A stretch of 64,000 bases of DNA from Clostridium carboxidivorans P7 (GTDB taxonomy: Bacteria > Bacillota > Clostridia > Clostridiales > Clostridiaceae). Under the pieces are notes generated by a model that saw nothing but the letters and a program-made list of their open reading frames with translations, searched no databases and was not told where the DNA came from. The DNA is taken from contig NZ_CP011803.1 of assembly GCF_001038625.1 (NCBI RefSeq), positions 2,294,001 through 2,358,000 of the forward strand, read 5' to 3'. Position numbers and translations under genes: made by a program. Below, piece after piece: positions 46,233-54,359 of the stretch (positions are counted from its first letter, which is position 1; the number at the start of each line of letters is the position of its first letter).

Positions 46233-46485
46233 TTAATAAAATAAAATAATAGGGTATTTATATTTTAATTGGATTTTACTAAATTAAAAACTGTCATTAA
46301 AATCAGCTATTGCTTCCTGATCACAATAGACTTACATCAAATATCTATTTTCATCTCTTATATTTACTTTACGACATATTCTACCATAAAACAATTCACA
46401 TTATAGATAAATTTGTTATATTAATTTATTCATGATGTGTATATTGTTTGCTAATTGAATTAAAAAGCATCATTTATTTTCCACA

Positions 46486-46773
46486 ATGAATCAATTATGC
46501 TATAATATGTTTGAAATGATTTTAAATAAACTTGATGGGTTAGAATTTGAGGTAATTAAAATAACCCTTATTTGCAATAAAAGCAGTTTTATAAAAAGAG
46601 TATCAAAAGATATAAAAAATAATTTAAGAGAAAAAGAAGCTTTGGATGCTGGTTTAAACCGCATCCCCCTATATGAAAACATGAATACCATAAAAATTGA
46701 TACAAGCGATATTTCCATTTCAGAAACAGCCGATAAAATTATTGAAATTATAAAAAATGACACTATCAAATAG
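46486..46773 (+). pseudogene. C-terminal fragment of a P-loop nucleotide kinase-like protein
   Basis: 95 codons (GLEFEVIKITLICNKSSFIK, RVSKDIKNNLREKEALDAGL, NRIPLYENMNTIKIDTSDIS). The wording resembles the last half of small AAA/kinase-type proteins, where the lid and the IPLYENMNTIKID end are typical. The Walker A half is absent, the frame opens only 28 bases before the ATG, and no ribosome site is seen. It looks like a 5'-truncated remnant. Confidence 0.5.
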
Positions 46774-46821
46774 ATTGCGTCTTTTCTATTTTGAAGGAAG
46801 CATAACTTTCCCTCACATTAC

Positions 46822-46923
46822 CTAATATACTATGAACCAGGTTAATGCAGATAGCAATACAAATATCAATATCTCTCCTAAATAATATTTGATATCTGAT
46901 GGTTCAATTATTCTTTGTTCCAT
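46822..46923 (-). CDS. 33-residue single-pass membrane peptide
   Basis: An ATG at 46923 is nine bases after AAAGGAGG. The frame has 33 codons: a charged head (MEQRIIEPSDIKYYLGE) and one hydrophobic helix (ILIFVLLSALTWFIVY) reaching the stop at 46822. The strong ribosome site and helix make it likely to be real. No family recognised. Inverted Spo0A-type boxes lie 55 bases upstream. Confidence 0.6.
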   Translation of the reverse strand: MEQRIIEPSDIKYYLGEILIFVLLSALTWFIVY

Positions 46924-46977
46924 TACTTTCTTCCTCCTTTACAAAATGAAATAACCTTACACTAAGCAGCATATTCG

Positions 46978-47009
46978 TTTTGTCGAATTTTATATATTTT
47001 TTTCGACAA
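46978..47009. promoter_or_regulatory. Inverted pair of Spo0A-type boxes
   Basis: TTTTGTCGAA on the plus strand (46978-46987) and TTGTCGAA on the minus strand (47002-47009) face each other across 14 A/T bases. Each contains TGTCGAA, the 0A box core. They lie upstream of the 33-residue peptide gene. Confidence 0.55.
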
Positions 47010-47120
47010 TTTATTTGTATTTCTATAATACACTGTATTGTAGAAAAATGCAAAGGAAGAAAATAATAGAAATCGATTCATTTTGTTAACAAACAATTAA
47101 TAAAGTTCCACATTAAATTT

Positions 47121-47144
47121 AAAGGTTAGGAAAACCTAACCTTT
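47121..47144 (-). terminator. Terminator after plsY
   Basis: AAAGGTTAGG and CCTAACCTTT with a four-base loop; T-rich tail on the minus strand. Confidence 0.85.
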
Positions 47145-47150
47145 GAATGA

Positions 47151-47744
47151 CTATTTTTCTTCATTATGTATTATTCTCATTAGATTATCTTTATGTCTAA
47201 ATATCATTAAAATACACGCAAATAATGCAGAAACTGCTATAGAAATAGACAGATTCATAATAATACACATAACAGGTATTGTAACACCTATTGCAATTGA
47301 TCTAATAGACACTATTTTCGTAAATAAGCGCAATATAAAATGAACTACTACTCCAATTAACGTTGGAAGTGGTGCTACAAAAATAAATGCACCAACAGTT
47401 GTATTTACTCCTTTACCACCTTTAAATTTAAGAAAAGGAGTAAAATCATGTCCTAAAACTACTACTATTGCAATAATAGAAAGATATTCATTTGTGGGTA
47501 TTGGTAATTTTGTAGTTTTTGCCAAATACATAGCTAAAATTATAGGAATTATTCCTTTAGTTATATCTACTATTTGAGTAAGGATTGATAATTTAGTTCC
47601 TACAATTCTTTTTACATTTGTGGAGCCTATATTTCCACTACCTTTAGTTCTTATATCAACTCCACGAAATTTTTTAGTAATTAAATATCCTGTTGGGATT
47701 GAACCACATAAAAAGGAAATTATAATTGTAATTATCATCATCAT
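47151..47744 (-). CDS. plsY: Glycerol-3-phosphate acyltransferase PlsY
   Basis: 197 residues, five membrane helices. Conserved motifs: SIPTGYLITKKFRGVDIRTK (motif 1), GSGNIGSTNVKR, and VVLGHDFTPFLKFKGGKGVN. It moves the acyl group from acyl-phosphate to glycerol-3-phosphate, the first step of phospholipid synthesis in Firmicutes. It follows the Nit2-like gene by 16 bases, so the two share a transcript. Confidence 0.95.
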   Translation of the reverse strand: MMMIITIIISFLCGSIPTGYLITKKFRGVDIRTKGSGNIGSTNVKRIVGTKLSILTQIVDITKGIIPIILAMYLAKTTKLPIPTNEYLSIIAIVVVLGHDFTPFLKFKGGKGVNTTVGAFIFVAPLPTLIGVVVHFILRLFTKIVSIRSIAIGVTIPVMCIIMNLSISIAVSALFACILMIFRHKDNLMRIIHNEEK

Positions 47745-47760
47745 TTACTTCACCTTAAAA

Positions 47761-48603
47761 TCATTCCTGTTTAATTTCGTAATCTATTTTATATAAATCT
47801 GTTCTCCTATGCTTAAGCAAAGGTAGTGATTCTCTAACTTCATCTATATAATCTAAATTTATACTTTGTACTAGTATTCCTTCCTTTTCATCCAGCTTAT
47901 TTATTATTTTCCCCCAAGGATCAACTACTAAGGAATTTCCATATGCTACATAAGAATAATTCACATTTCTAGCTGGTGATACTCCTACCATATAAATTTG
48001 ATTATCTAAAGCTCTAGCTCTAAATGAAAGATCCCAATGTACAGGACCTGTAGTCATATTAAATGCAGCAGGTATAAATACTACCTTAGCACCTTCAAGT
48101 GCCATAATTCTTATAAGTTCTGGAAATCTTATATCGTAACAAATAGCCACACCCATTTTTCCCCACTTAGTGTCTATAATTGTGGCCTTATTCCCTGGTG
48201 TTAATACTTCTGATTCTTTAAATTTGACGCCATTCTTAATATCTATATCAAATAGATGCATTTTTCTATGCTTACCAATCAATTTTCCTTCATTATTAAA
48301 TATAAAAGATGAATTGTATACTTTATCTTCGTAAAGCTCAGGAATAGAGCCACCTACTAAATATATATTTTTCTCCTTAGAAACTTCTGAAAGCATACTT
48401 ATAGTTTCATCCTTTAAGGAACTTTCTCCATATTCCCTAAAATGTTTGTTGTTATATGGACAGTTAAACATCTCTGGAAGCACTACAATCTCAGCGCCTT
48501 GATCTACTGCACTATTTATCATATTTCTAGCCTTTTTAACATTATCTTGTTTAGAAGTCTTCTCTACCATCATCTGACACAAACCTATTTTAACTTCATT
48601 CAT
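47761..48603 (-). CDS. Carbon-nitrogen hydrolase, omega-amidase (Nit2)-like
   Basis: 280 residues. The Glu-Lys-Cys triad lies in VVLPEMFNCPY, KHRKMHLFDIDI and GVAICYDIRFPEL; the HLFDIDI segment is typical of the Nit2 omega-amidase branch, which hydrolyses alpha-ketoglutaramate or ketosuccinamate. The ATG at 48603 has no Shine-Dalgarno directly before it; AGAGGTGAG lies 52 bases upstream, with an 11-bp hairpin between. In an operon with plsY, an unrelated partner. Confidence 0.88.
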   Translation of the reverse strand: MNEVKIGLCQMMVEKTSKQDNVKKARNMINSAVDQGAEIVVLPEMFNCPYNNKHFREYGESSLKDETISMLSEVSKEKNIYLVGGSIPELYEDKVYNSSFIFNNEGKLIGKHRKMHLFDIDIKNGVKFKESEVLTPGNKATIIDTKWGKMGVAICYDIRFPELIRIMALEGAKVVFIPAAFNMTTGPVHWDLSFRARALDNQIYMVGVSPARNVNYSYVAYGNSLVVDPWGKIINKLDEKEGILVQSINLDYIDEVRESLPLLKHRRTDLYKIDYEIKQE

Positions 48604-48611
48604 TGTTTAAC

Positions 48612-48663
48612 TTTAGTGAGAGAGTGTATAATAAGTACTAAACTCTCACTAAAACTCACCTCT
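48612..48663 (-). promoter_or_regulatory. Leader hairpin between a Shine-Dalgarno and the Nit2-like start
   Basis: On the minus strand AGAGGTGAG (48655-48663) is followed by TTTAGTGAGAG, a loop of 20 bases and CTCTCACTAAA (48612-48622), then GTTAAACA and ATG. If the stem forms, it would bring the ribosome site to about ten bases from the ATG. The stem could also block initiation. Confidence 0.45.
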
Positions 48664-49208
48664 TTCCTTTTTATACTCTTTTCTGTATATAATATATTAA
48701 TAACTTTGTTAGATTCATATACCAAACGTGATTTATCTCTATTTGAGTTTAGAGTCATCATGGCTTAATAATTGCTTAGATTCTCCATTAGCCCCTTTAA
48801 AGTTATACTCCTTACCATCTATTATAATTTTTTCTTCTATAAATAAAACTCTTTATTATTAGTAAAGTAAATTGTATTGTTATAGGTAATTTTAGTAAGC
48901 CAAAATTATATTTATCTATATCTATAATACATTATGTGTGAATGTAATGTACTAAGAAGTAACTTTGGTATACATAAAATTTATTTTAATAATTTAATTA
49001 TAATTTATTGGATTATGAAAATAAATCCTATTTAAAAATTAACTAAAAATATTTTGACTAAATAGTGAGTTGTATTATTGACATTTATTCATAGTATTAT
49101 ATACTATCAAGTGAAACTGAATTCACATATGTTCAAATATAACATGAATATTAGTTTAGTTAACTTATACCCCATGCCGTAATCTATAATCAAAGGAGCT
49201 TAAATAAA
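48664..49208. other. Gene-free spacer with degraded coding and repeat pieces
   Basis: 545 bases between divergent genes. A minus-strand stretch near 48764-48840 reads EKIIIDGKEYNFKGANGESK without a start, possibly a relic. 48868-48925 matches the spacer of the AB element. The remainder up to tcdA is AT-rich, with only the tcdA ribosome site (CAAAGGAGC) evident. Confidence 0.4.
48868..48925 (+). repeat. Fragment of the AB element spacer
   Basis: AAATTGTATTGTTATAGGTA and ATTTTAGTAAGCCAAAATTA with TATTTATC follow the same order as 61670-61720 in the full element (ATTGTCATAAGTCATTTTAG, AATTCAAAATTATATTTATC). Confidence 0.55.
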
Positions 49209-49973
49209 ATGAAACAACATTCACTTTCAAGAACAGAATTATTAATAGGACGTGATTCTTTAGAAAAGCTAAAAAATAGTACTGTAGTTATTTTAGGATT
49301 AGGTGGAGTAGGAAGCTTTTCTTTTGAAGCCTTGGTAAGAGGTGGCATCGGACATCTTATATTAGTAGATGATGATACTGTTTGTCTAACTAATTTAAAT
49401 AGACAAATACATGCCAATTTTGATACCATAGGTAAACCTAAAGTTGAAGTTATAAAAGAAAGAGCTTTAAAGATAAATCCAGAATGCAAAGTAGAAATCC
49501 ATCAAACTTTTATAAAAGAGGATAATATAGAAGACATAATACCTTTAGATGCAGATTATGTAGTTGATGCTATTGACACAGTTTCATCAAAATTATCCTT
49601 AATAGTATGGTGTAAAAATCATAACATAGATATAATAAGCTGCATGGGTACAGGAAACAAATTAGATCCTACCCAATTTAAAATAGCTGATATATATGAT
49701 ACAAAAATATGTCCTTTAGCAAAGGTTATGAGATATGAACTTAGGAAAAGAGGTATTAAGGACTTAAAAGTTCTTTATTCAGAAGAAGTTCCTATAAAAC
49801 CTAATTATGAAGAAGTTGTAACTTGCAAAGAAGGCTGTGTTTGCACTGGAGGCACAAAAAAATGTGCAGCCAAAAGACAAATACCAGGAAGCATTTCTTT
49901 TGTTCCACCAGTAGCAGGTATGATAATAGGTGGAGAAGTTATTAAGGATATGCTAAATATAAATTCTAAATAG
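49209..49973 (+). CDS. tcdA: tRNA threonylcarbamoyladenosine dehydratase TcdA
   Basis: 254 residues. E1-like nucleotide site (VVILGLGGVGSFSFEALVRG), VDDDTVCLTNLNRQIHA and the DAIDTVSSK segment mark the TcdA/CsdL branch of the ThiF/MoeB family. The C-terminal GSISFVPPVAGMIIGGEVIK is typical. It converts t6A37 in tRNA to the cyclic form with ATP. Cys residues near CVCTGG may hold a metal. Single gene followed by a large palindromic region. Confidence 0.92.
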   Translation: MKQHSLSRTELLIGRDSLEKLKNSTVVILGLGGVGSFSFEALVRGGIGHLILVDDDTVCLTNLNRQIHANFDTIGKPKVEVIKERALKINPECKVEIHQTFIKEDNIEDIIPLDADYVVDAIDTVSSKLSLIVWCKNHNIDIISCMGTGNKLDPTQFKIADIYDTKICPLAKVMRYELRKRGIKDLKVLYSEEVPIKPNYEEVVTCKEGCVCTGGTKKCAAKRQIPGSISFVPPVAGMIIGGEVIKDMLNINSK

Positions 49974-49987
49974 TTAAATTAATGTAA

Positions 49988-51056
49988 GCATAATGCAAAG
50001 CAGATACAGTTGAAGTTTGAATTTTAACTTTTACTACGTGATATAGGGTAAGTGTGGCATCACGGCTAAATGTTTTAATTATTCTAAAGCTCGAAGTTTT
50101 TGAAAGCCTAAGAACTTTGTCAAACTCGGTTCCCTCAAACAAGACTAAAGTTCTAAGGCTTTCAAAAACTTCGGGCTAAGAATAATATTAAAACAATTTA
50201 GCTAATGTGATACCACACTTACCCTATATCACTACATAAAAGTTAAAATTCAAACTAGTAACTTTATGTGTACACATTTAGCTATCATTGTTAAAGATAG
50301 GTCTATTAAATTGAAATTGTTTTAACATATTGTTTAACGCTTAAAAATTAAGGCAGAACCTGATAATACCTTGAGATATTAAATTGGGAAAATCAATTCT
50401 TTTCTACTTTATAGAAGCATATCAAAAGACTGATGATTTAGATTATTAAAGATTCTAACCTCCACACACACGAATATTCTAGATACAATTAATAATCAAT
50501 AAATTTACTATTTTTACGAAGCGCTATATCATAATAAATTATAAGCAGTTCATTATAATTAGAAGTCTTAAATTTACTACACAACTTTTTAGGAGGAGGT
50601 AGCATACTAGATTTTTCAACAATGCAAATGCTCAATCTCCTTTCGAGATATTTCTATAAAATAGAAAGCAACTGATTTTAAACTTAATTATTAATATAAC
50701 AGCAGGCTTCGCCTTTATGATTAAACATAATTTTGAATCACTAAAATAAACTATGACAATTTAATTATATGTGTACACTTGAAGTTACTAGTTTTTATTT
50801 TAACTTTTGCGTAGGGATATAAGATAAGTGTTCCATCACATTAGCTAAATTGTTTTTTCATTATTCTTAGTGAAAATTTTAGGAAAGTCTTAGAACTTTA
50901 GCCCTGTTTGAGCCAAAGCGAGTTTGGCAAAGTTCTTAGGCTTTCCTAAAATTTGAGCTTAGAATAATTAAAAACATTTAGCCGTGATGGAACACTTATC
51001 TTATATCTCGTAGTAAAAGTTAAAATCAAAACTACCACTGCACTTTACATCGCATA
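49988..51056. repeat. Composite palindromic region: two A hairpins in opposite orientation
   Basis: 1.07 kb without genes. A forward A hairpin (50014-50256, 243 nt) and an inverted A hairpin (50790-51033, 244 nt) face each other. Each has its own long arms (GATATAGGGTAAGTG/CACTTACCCTATATC in the first, GATATAAGATAAGTG/CACTTATCTTATATC in the second). The 530 bases between them contain a degraded B-hairpin left half around 50513-50605 (CTACACAACTTTTTAGG). The outer ends carry the common AATGCA..GCAT termini. Confidence 0.8.
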
Positions 51057-51078
51057 ATTTTAAACTTCAAAGTTTCGA

Positions 51079-51594
51079 TTAACTAGGAAGCTCCTTGTTT
51101 TTCACATTATCTTCAAAAAGCTTGCTCACCTTTTCCTTTTCAAAATTCAAAACAGTCCATTCCTTATTTAACACCATTTTTTCCTTTTGAATTTTAATTA
51201 AAAGTGAATTTTGCTTTTCTTTGGACCACTGCCAATCTATAATTTCACTCCATTTAGTAAAATTATAATAGGAATTACTATAAAAACTTTTCTGTCCTAT
51301 CCCCTTAGAAGTTATAATTTTCATTTTACTAAAATCATATATACTTAAAAGAAAATACATTACTATAAGTATTCCTAATACTGAAAAATTATTTTTTATA
51401 ATAACATAGACAAAATAAATACATATACCAATAAGTAATGCTGCTAAAAACTTTCTTTTAAACATATCCATATTCAATTTAAGCAGCATATCCCCATAGT
51501 TGTCTTCTCTGCTTCTTCCTTTAATAAAAGATAAATAAAATTGAATGATAGATGCAAAAATTAAAGCTATTGTTAAAATATTTTCAAACTTCAA
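51079..51594 (-). CDS. Membrane protein, DUF5673-like
   Basis: 171 residues. Three membrane helices (about 5-22, 50-68, 72-88) and a cytoplasmic C-terminal part with GIGQKSFYSNSYYNFTKWSE, IIDWQWSKEKQNSLLIKIQ. This small beta-rich tail after helices resembles DUF5673 or PH-like YcxB-type proteins. Function unknown. Start ATG 51594 after GGAGGTATACATTT. Confidence 0.55.
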   Translation of the reverse strand: MKFENILTIALIFASIIQFYLSFIKGRSREDNYGDMLLKLNMDMFKRKFLAALLIGICIYFVYVIIKNNFSVLGILIVMYFLLSIYDFSKMKIITSKGIGQKSFYSNSYYNFTKWSEIIDWQWSKEKQNSLLIKIQKEKMVLNKEWTVLNFEKEKVSKLFEDNVKNKELPS

Positions 51595-51938
51595 ATGTAT
51601 ACCTCCTCTACAGTTACATACTACTTATTATAATATACAGTAAATGTTTTTTCATTATAAATTTTAAAAAATAACATTTTCCACTGTCATGTGAAAAATA
51701 TTGCGTCTCATTATTTTCAAATTGTGAAAGTTAAGTTACATATTTAACAATATTTTATTTGTCGATTTTTGCACATATTACATTTGAATTCCTTTTCATT
51801 TGCGTTTTTTGTATAATTTAATACTTTTTTTGAAAAATTTTATATAGTTTTTTAAAAAAATCTCTTTATTTTTTTAAAAAGTTTGATATAATTTAAACAT
51901 ATAGAAAAAATATATACATTCAGAGGGGGTATACCTTA
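51595..51938. other. AT-rich promoter region of the hydrogenase operon
   Basis: 344 bases with long T and A runs. TATAAT at 51887-51892 is a good -10, but the sequence 17 bases earlier (CTTTAT) is a poor -35, so an activator may be required. A single TTTAACAAT near 51745 resembles half of a Rex site. Around 51700-51735 the sequence is similar to 2895-2935 (GCATTATTTTTGAACTG type). Confidence 0.4.
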
Positions 51939-52418
51939 GTGTGTTGTGATAATTTAGAAAAGCAATATTTTAACGAACTCGAACAATTCATAGATAACCT
52001 TGAAGAAAAAAAAGGATCATTAATCTCAGTTCTCCATAAAGCTCAAAATCTATTTGGATATTTATCAAAAGATGTACAAAAATTTGTAGCTAAAAAACTA
52101 GATATACCTGTTTCCAAGGTTAATGGTGTTGTTACATTTTATTCTTACTTCACCGAAGAACCAACTGGAAAATACGTTATAAATATATGTATGGGAACTG
52201 CATGCTTTGTTAAAGGCTCAGGGGATGTACTTGAAGAATTTGAAAGAAAATTAGACATTGAAGTTGGCGAAACCACATCAGATGGAAAATTTACTATCCA
52301 GGTTTTAAGATGTGTAGGTGCTTGTGGACTTGCTCCTGTAGTAACTGTTAATGATAAAGTTTACGGTCATTTTACTAAACAAATGGTAGATAAAATTTTA
52401 GATGAATATAAGGAATAG
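51939..52418 (+). CDS. hydC: [FeFe] hydrogenase subunit HydC (NuoE-like)
   Basis: 159 residues from GTG 51939, nine bases after GAGGGGG. The thioredoxin-like [2Fe-2S] domain has the Cys pairs in CMGTACFVKGSG and RCVGACGLAPVV. GVVTFYSYFTEEPTGKYVIN is the NuoE signature. It carries electrons between the flavin subunit and the rest of the complex. First gene of the hydCBA operon (gap 12 bases). Confidence 0.94.
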   Translation: MCCDNLEKQYFNELEQFIDNLEEKKGSLISVLHKAQNLFGYLSKDVQKFVAKKLDIPVSKVNGVVTFYSYFTEEPTGKYVINICMGTACFVKGSGDVLEEFERKLDIEVGETTSDGKFTIQVLRCVGACGLAPVVTVNDKVYGHFTKQMVDKILDEYKE

Positions 52419-52430
52419 GGGGAAGGGACA

Positions 52431-54326
52431 TTGAATAAAATCAATTCTTATGAAGAACTCCAAAAAGCATGTTTAAAGTATTCAGAAAATTTAAAAATAA
52501 GAGAATCATCTGAAGAAGAAGAAGCTGCTGTTGAAAATAAAAGGTGTAAACGTTACATTACTGTTTGCGGCGGAACAGGCTGTAAATCTGCAGAAGGTGA
52601 TGTGATTGTATCCAATTTAAAAGCAGAAGTTGAAAAAGCTGGTCTTTCAGAAGAAGTTACTGTTGAAATTGCAGGATGCTTTGGTTTCTGTGAAAAAGGA
52701 CCTATTGTTAAAATAAGCCCTGACAATGTATTTTATGTTCATGTTACACCTGAAGACACTCAGGATATAGTTAATGAACATTTATTAAAAGGAAAAATAC
52801 TAGAAAATCTTTTATATGAAGAACCATCTGTAAAAGAAAAAGTAAAAAGACAAGATGAAATGTCCTTCTATAAAAAGCAGCACAGAATTGCACTTAGAAA
52901 TTGTGGATTTATAAATCCTGAAGATATAACTGAAAGTATTGCAACTAAAGGATATTTAGCACTTGGAAAATGTATCACAGAAATGAGTGCTGATGATGTT
53001 GTAAAATTAATTATAGATTCAGGCTTAAGAGGTAGAGGAGGCGGTGGTTTCCCTACAGGTAAAAAATGGTCTTTTGCTAAAGCATATGATGCTGATCAAA
53101 AGTATATAATTTGTAATGCTGATGAAGGAGATCCTGGTGCATTTATGGATCGTTCCATATTAGAAGGCGACCCTCATAGTGTATTAGAAGCTATGGCTAT
53201 TGCAGGATATGCTATAGGTGCTTCAAAGGGAGTTATATATATAAGAGCAGAATATCCTCTTGCAGTTAGCAGACTTAAAACAGCTATCGACCAAGCTCTT
53301 GAATGCGGTGTTTTAGGTAATAATATTTTAGGATCAGAATTCAGTTTCAATATAGATATAAGATATGGAGCTGGAGCTTTTGTGTGCGGTGAAGAAACAG
53401 CCTTAATTCATTCTGTAGAAGGCTGCCGTGGTGAACCTACAAATAAACCACCATTCCCTGCTGAAAGCGGACTTTGGGATAAGCCAACTTGCGTAAACAA
53501 TGTTGAAACCTTAGCAAATATTCCAGCTATAATAAATAATGGTGCTGAGTGGTACAGTTCTATAGGTACTGCAACTTCTAAAGGAACAAAGGTTTTTGCA
53601 CTAGCTGGTAAGATAAATAATGTAGGTCTTGTAGAAGTTCCTATGGGTACAACTCTAAGAGAAATAATTTATGACATAGGCGGCGGCATTAAAAATGGAC
53701 GTAAATTTAAATCAGTACAAACTGGAGGACCTTCTGGCGGATGTATACCTGCTTCAAATTTAGATATTCCTATAGATTATGAATCCTTAACCTCCATAGG
53801 CTCTATGATGGGTTCTGGTGGAATGATTGTTATGGATGAAGATAACTGTATGGTTGATATAGCTAAATTCTATTTGGAATTTACTGTAGAAGAATCCTGT
53901 GGAAAATGTACACCTTGCAGAATTGGAAATAAACGTTTATTAGAAATATTGACAAAGATAACTAACGGACAAGGTACTGAAGATGACTTAGAAAAGTTAA
54001 AAGAGTTAGCACAAACTATAAAAGATACTTCTCTTTGTGGTCTTGGACAAACTGCACCTAACCCTATATTAAGTACAATGAAATACTTTGCTGACGAATA
54101 TGAAGCTCACGTAAAAGAAAAATCTTGTCCAGCAGGAGTTTGTAAGAACTTACTTAAATATGAAATTACAGATAAATGTATCGGATGTACTAAGTGCTTA
54201 AGAAACTGTCCTGTAAATTGTATTAATGGAAAGGTTAAACAAGTTCACACTATAGATCAAAGCAAGTGTATAAAATGTGGAGCTTGCTGTAGTGGATGTC
54301 CTGTAGATGCTATAGTAAAAAAATAA
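52431..54326 (+). CDS. hydB: [FeFe] hydrogenase subunit HydB (NuoF-like, flavin and NADH binding)
   Basis: 631 residues from TTG 52431 after GGGGGAAGGG. N-terminal [2Fe-2S] thioredoxin-like domain (CGGTGCKSAEG, AGCFGFCEKGP), NuoF core with NADH site (GLRGRGGGGFPTGKKWSFAK) and FMN site (NADEGDPGAFMDRSILEGDP), [4Fe-4S] cluster (ESCGKCTPCRIGNKR) and a C-terminal two-cluster ferredoxin (CIGCTKCLRNCP, CIKCGACCSGCP). In bifurcating HydABC it is the flavin site where electrons from hydrogen are split to NAD and ferredoxin. Confidence 0.95.
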   Translation: MNKINSYEELQKACLKYSENLKIRESSEEEEAAVENKRCKRYITVCGGTGCKSAEGDVIVSNLKAEVEKAGLSEEVTVEIAGCFGFCEKGPIVKISPDNVFYVHVTPEDTQDIVNEHLLKGKILENLLYEEPSVKEKVKRQDEMSFYKKQHRIALRNCGFINPEDITESIATKGYLALGKCITEMSADDVVKLIIDSGLRGRGGGGFPTGKKWSFAKAYDADQKYIICNADEGDPGAFMDRSILEGDPHSVLEAMAIAGYAIGASKGVIYIRAEYPLAVSRLKTAIDQALECGVLGNNILGSEFSFNIDIRYGAGAFVCGEETALIHSVEGCRGEPTNKPPFPAESGLWDKPTCVNNVETLANIPAIINNGAEWYSSIGTATSKGTKVFALAGKINNVGLVEVPMGTTLREIIYDIGGGIKNGRKFKSVQTGGPSGGCIPASNLDIPIDYESLTSIGSMMGSGGMIVMDEDNCMVDIAKFYLEFTVEESCGKCTPCRIGNKRLLEILTKITNGQGTEDDLEKLKELAQTIKDTSLCGLGQTAPNPILSTMKYFADEYEAHVKEKSCPAGVCKNLLKYEITDKCIGCTKCLRNCPVNCINGKVKQVHTIDQSKCIKCGACCSGCPVDAIVKK

Positions 54327-54359
54327 TTGTGCAAAAATTTTGAGAAAGAGGTGGAAGTT

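Noticed and set aside
48600..48761. 53-codon minus-strand ORF ending across the Nit2-like start
   Set aside because: No ribosome site before its ATG pair, and its 5' part overlaps another degraded reading. Kept only as a note on the similar leader sequence.
51740..51760. Rex operator before hydCBA
   Set aside because: Only one half (TTTAACAAT) is visible; no TTGTTAA partner at the proper distance.
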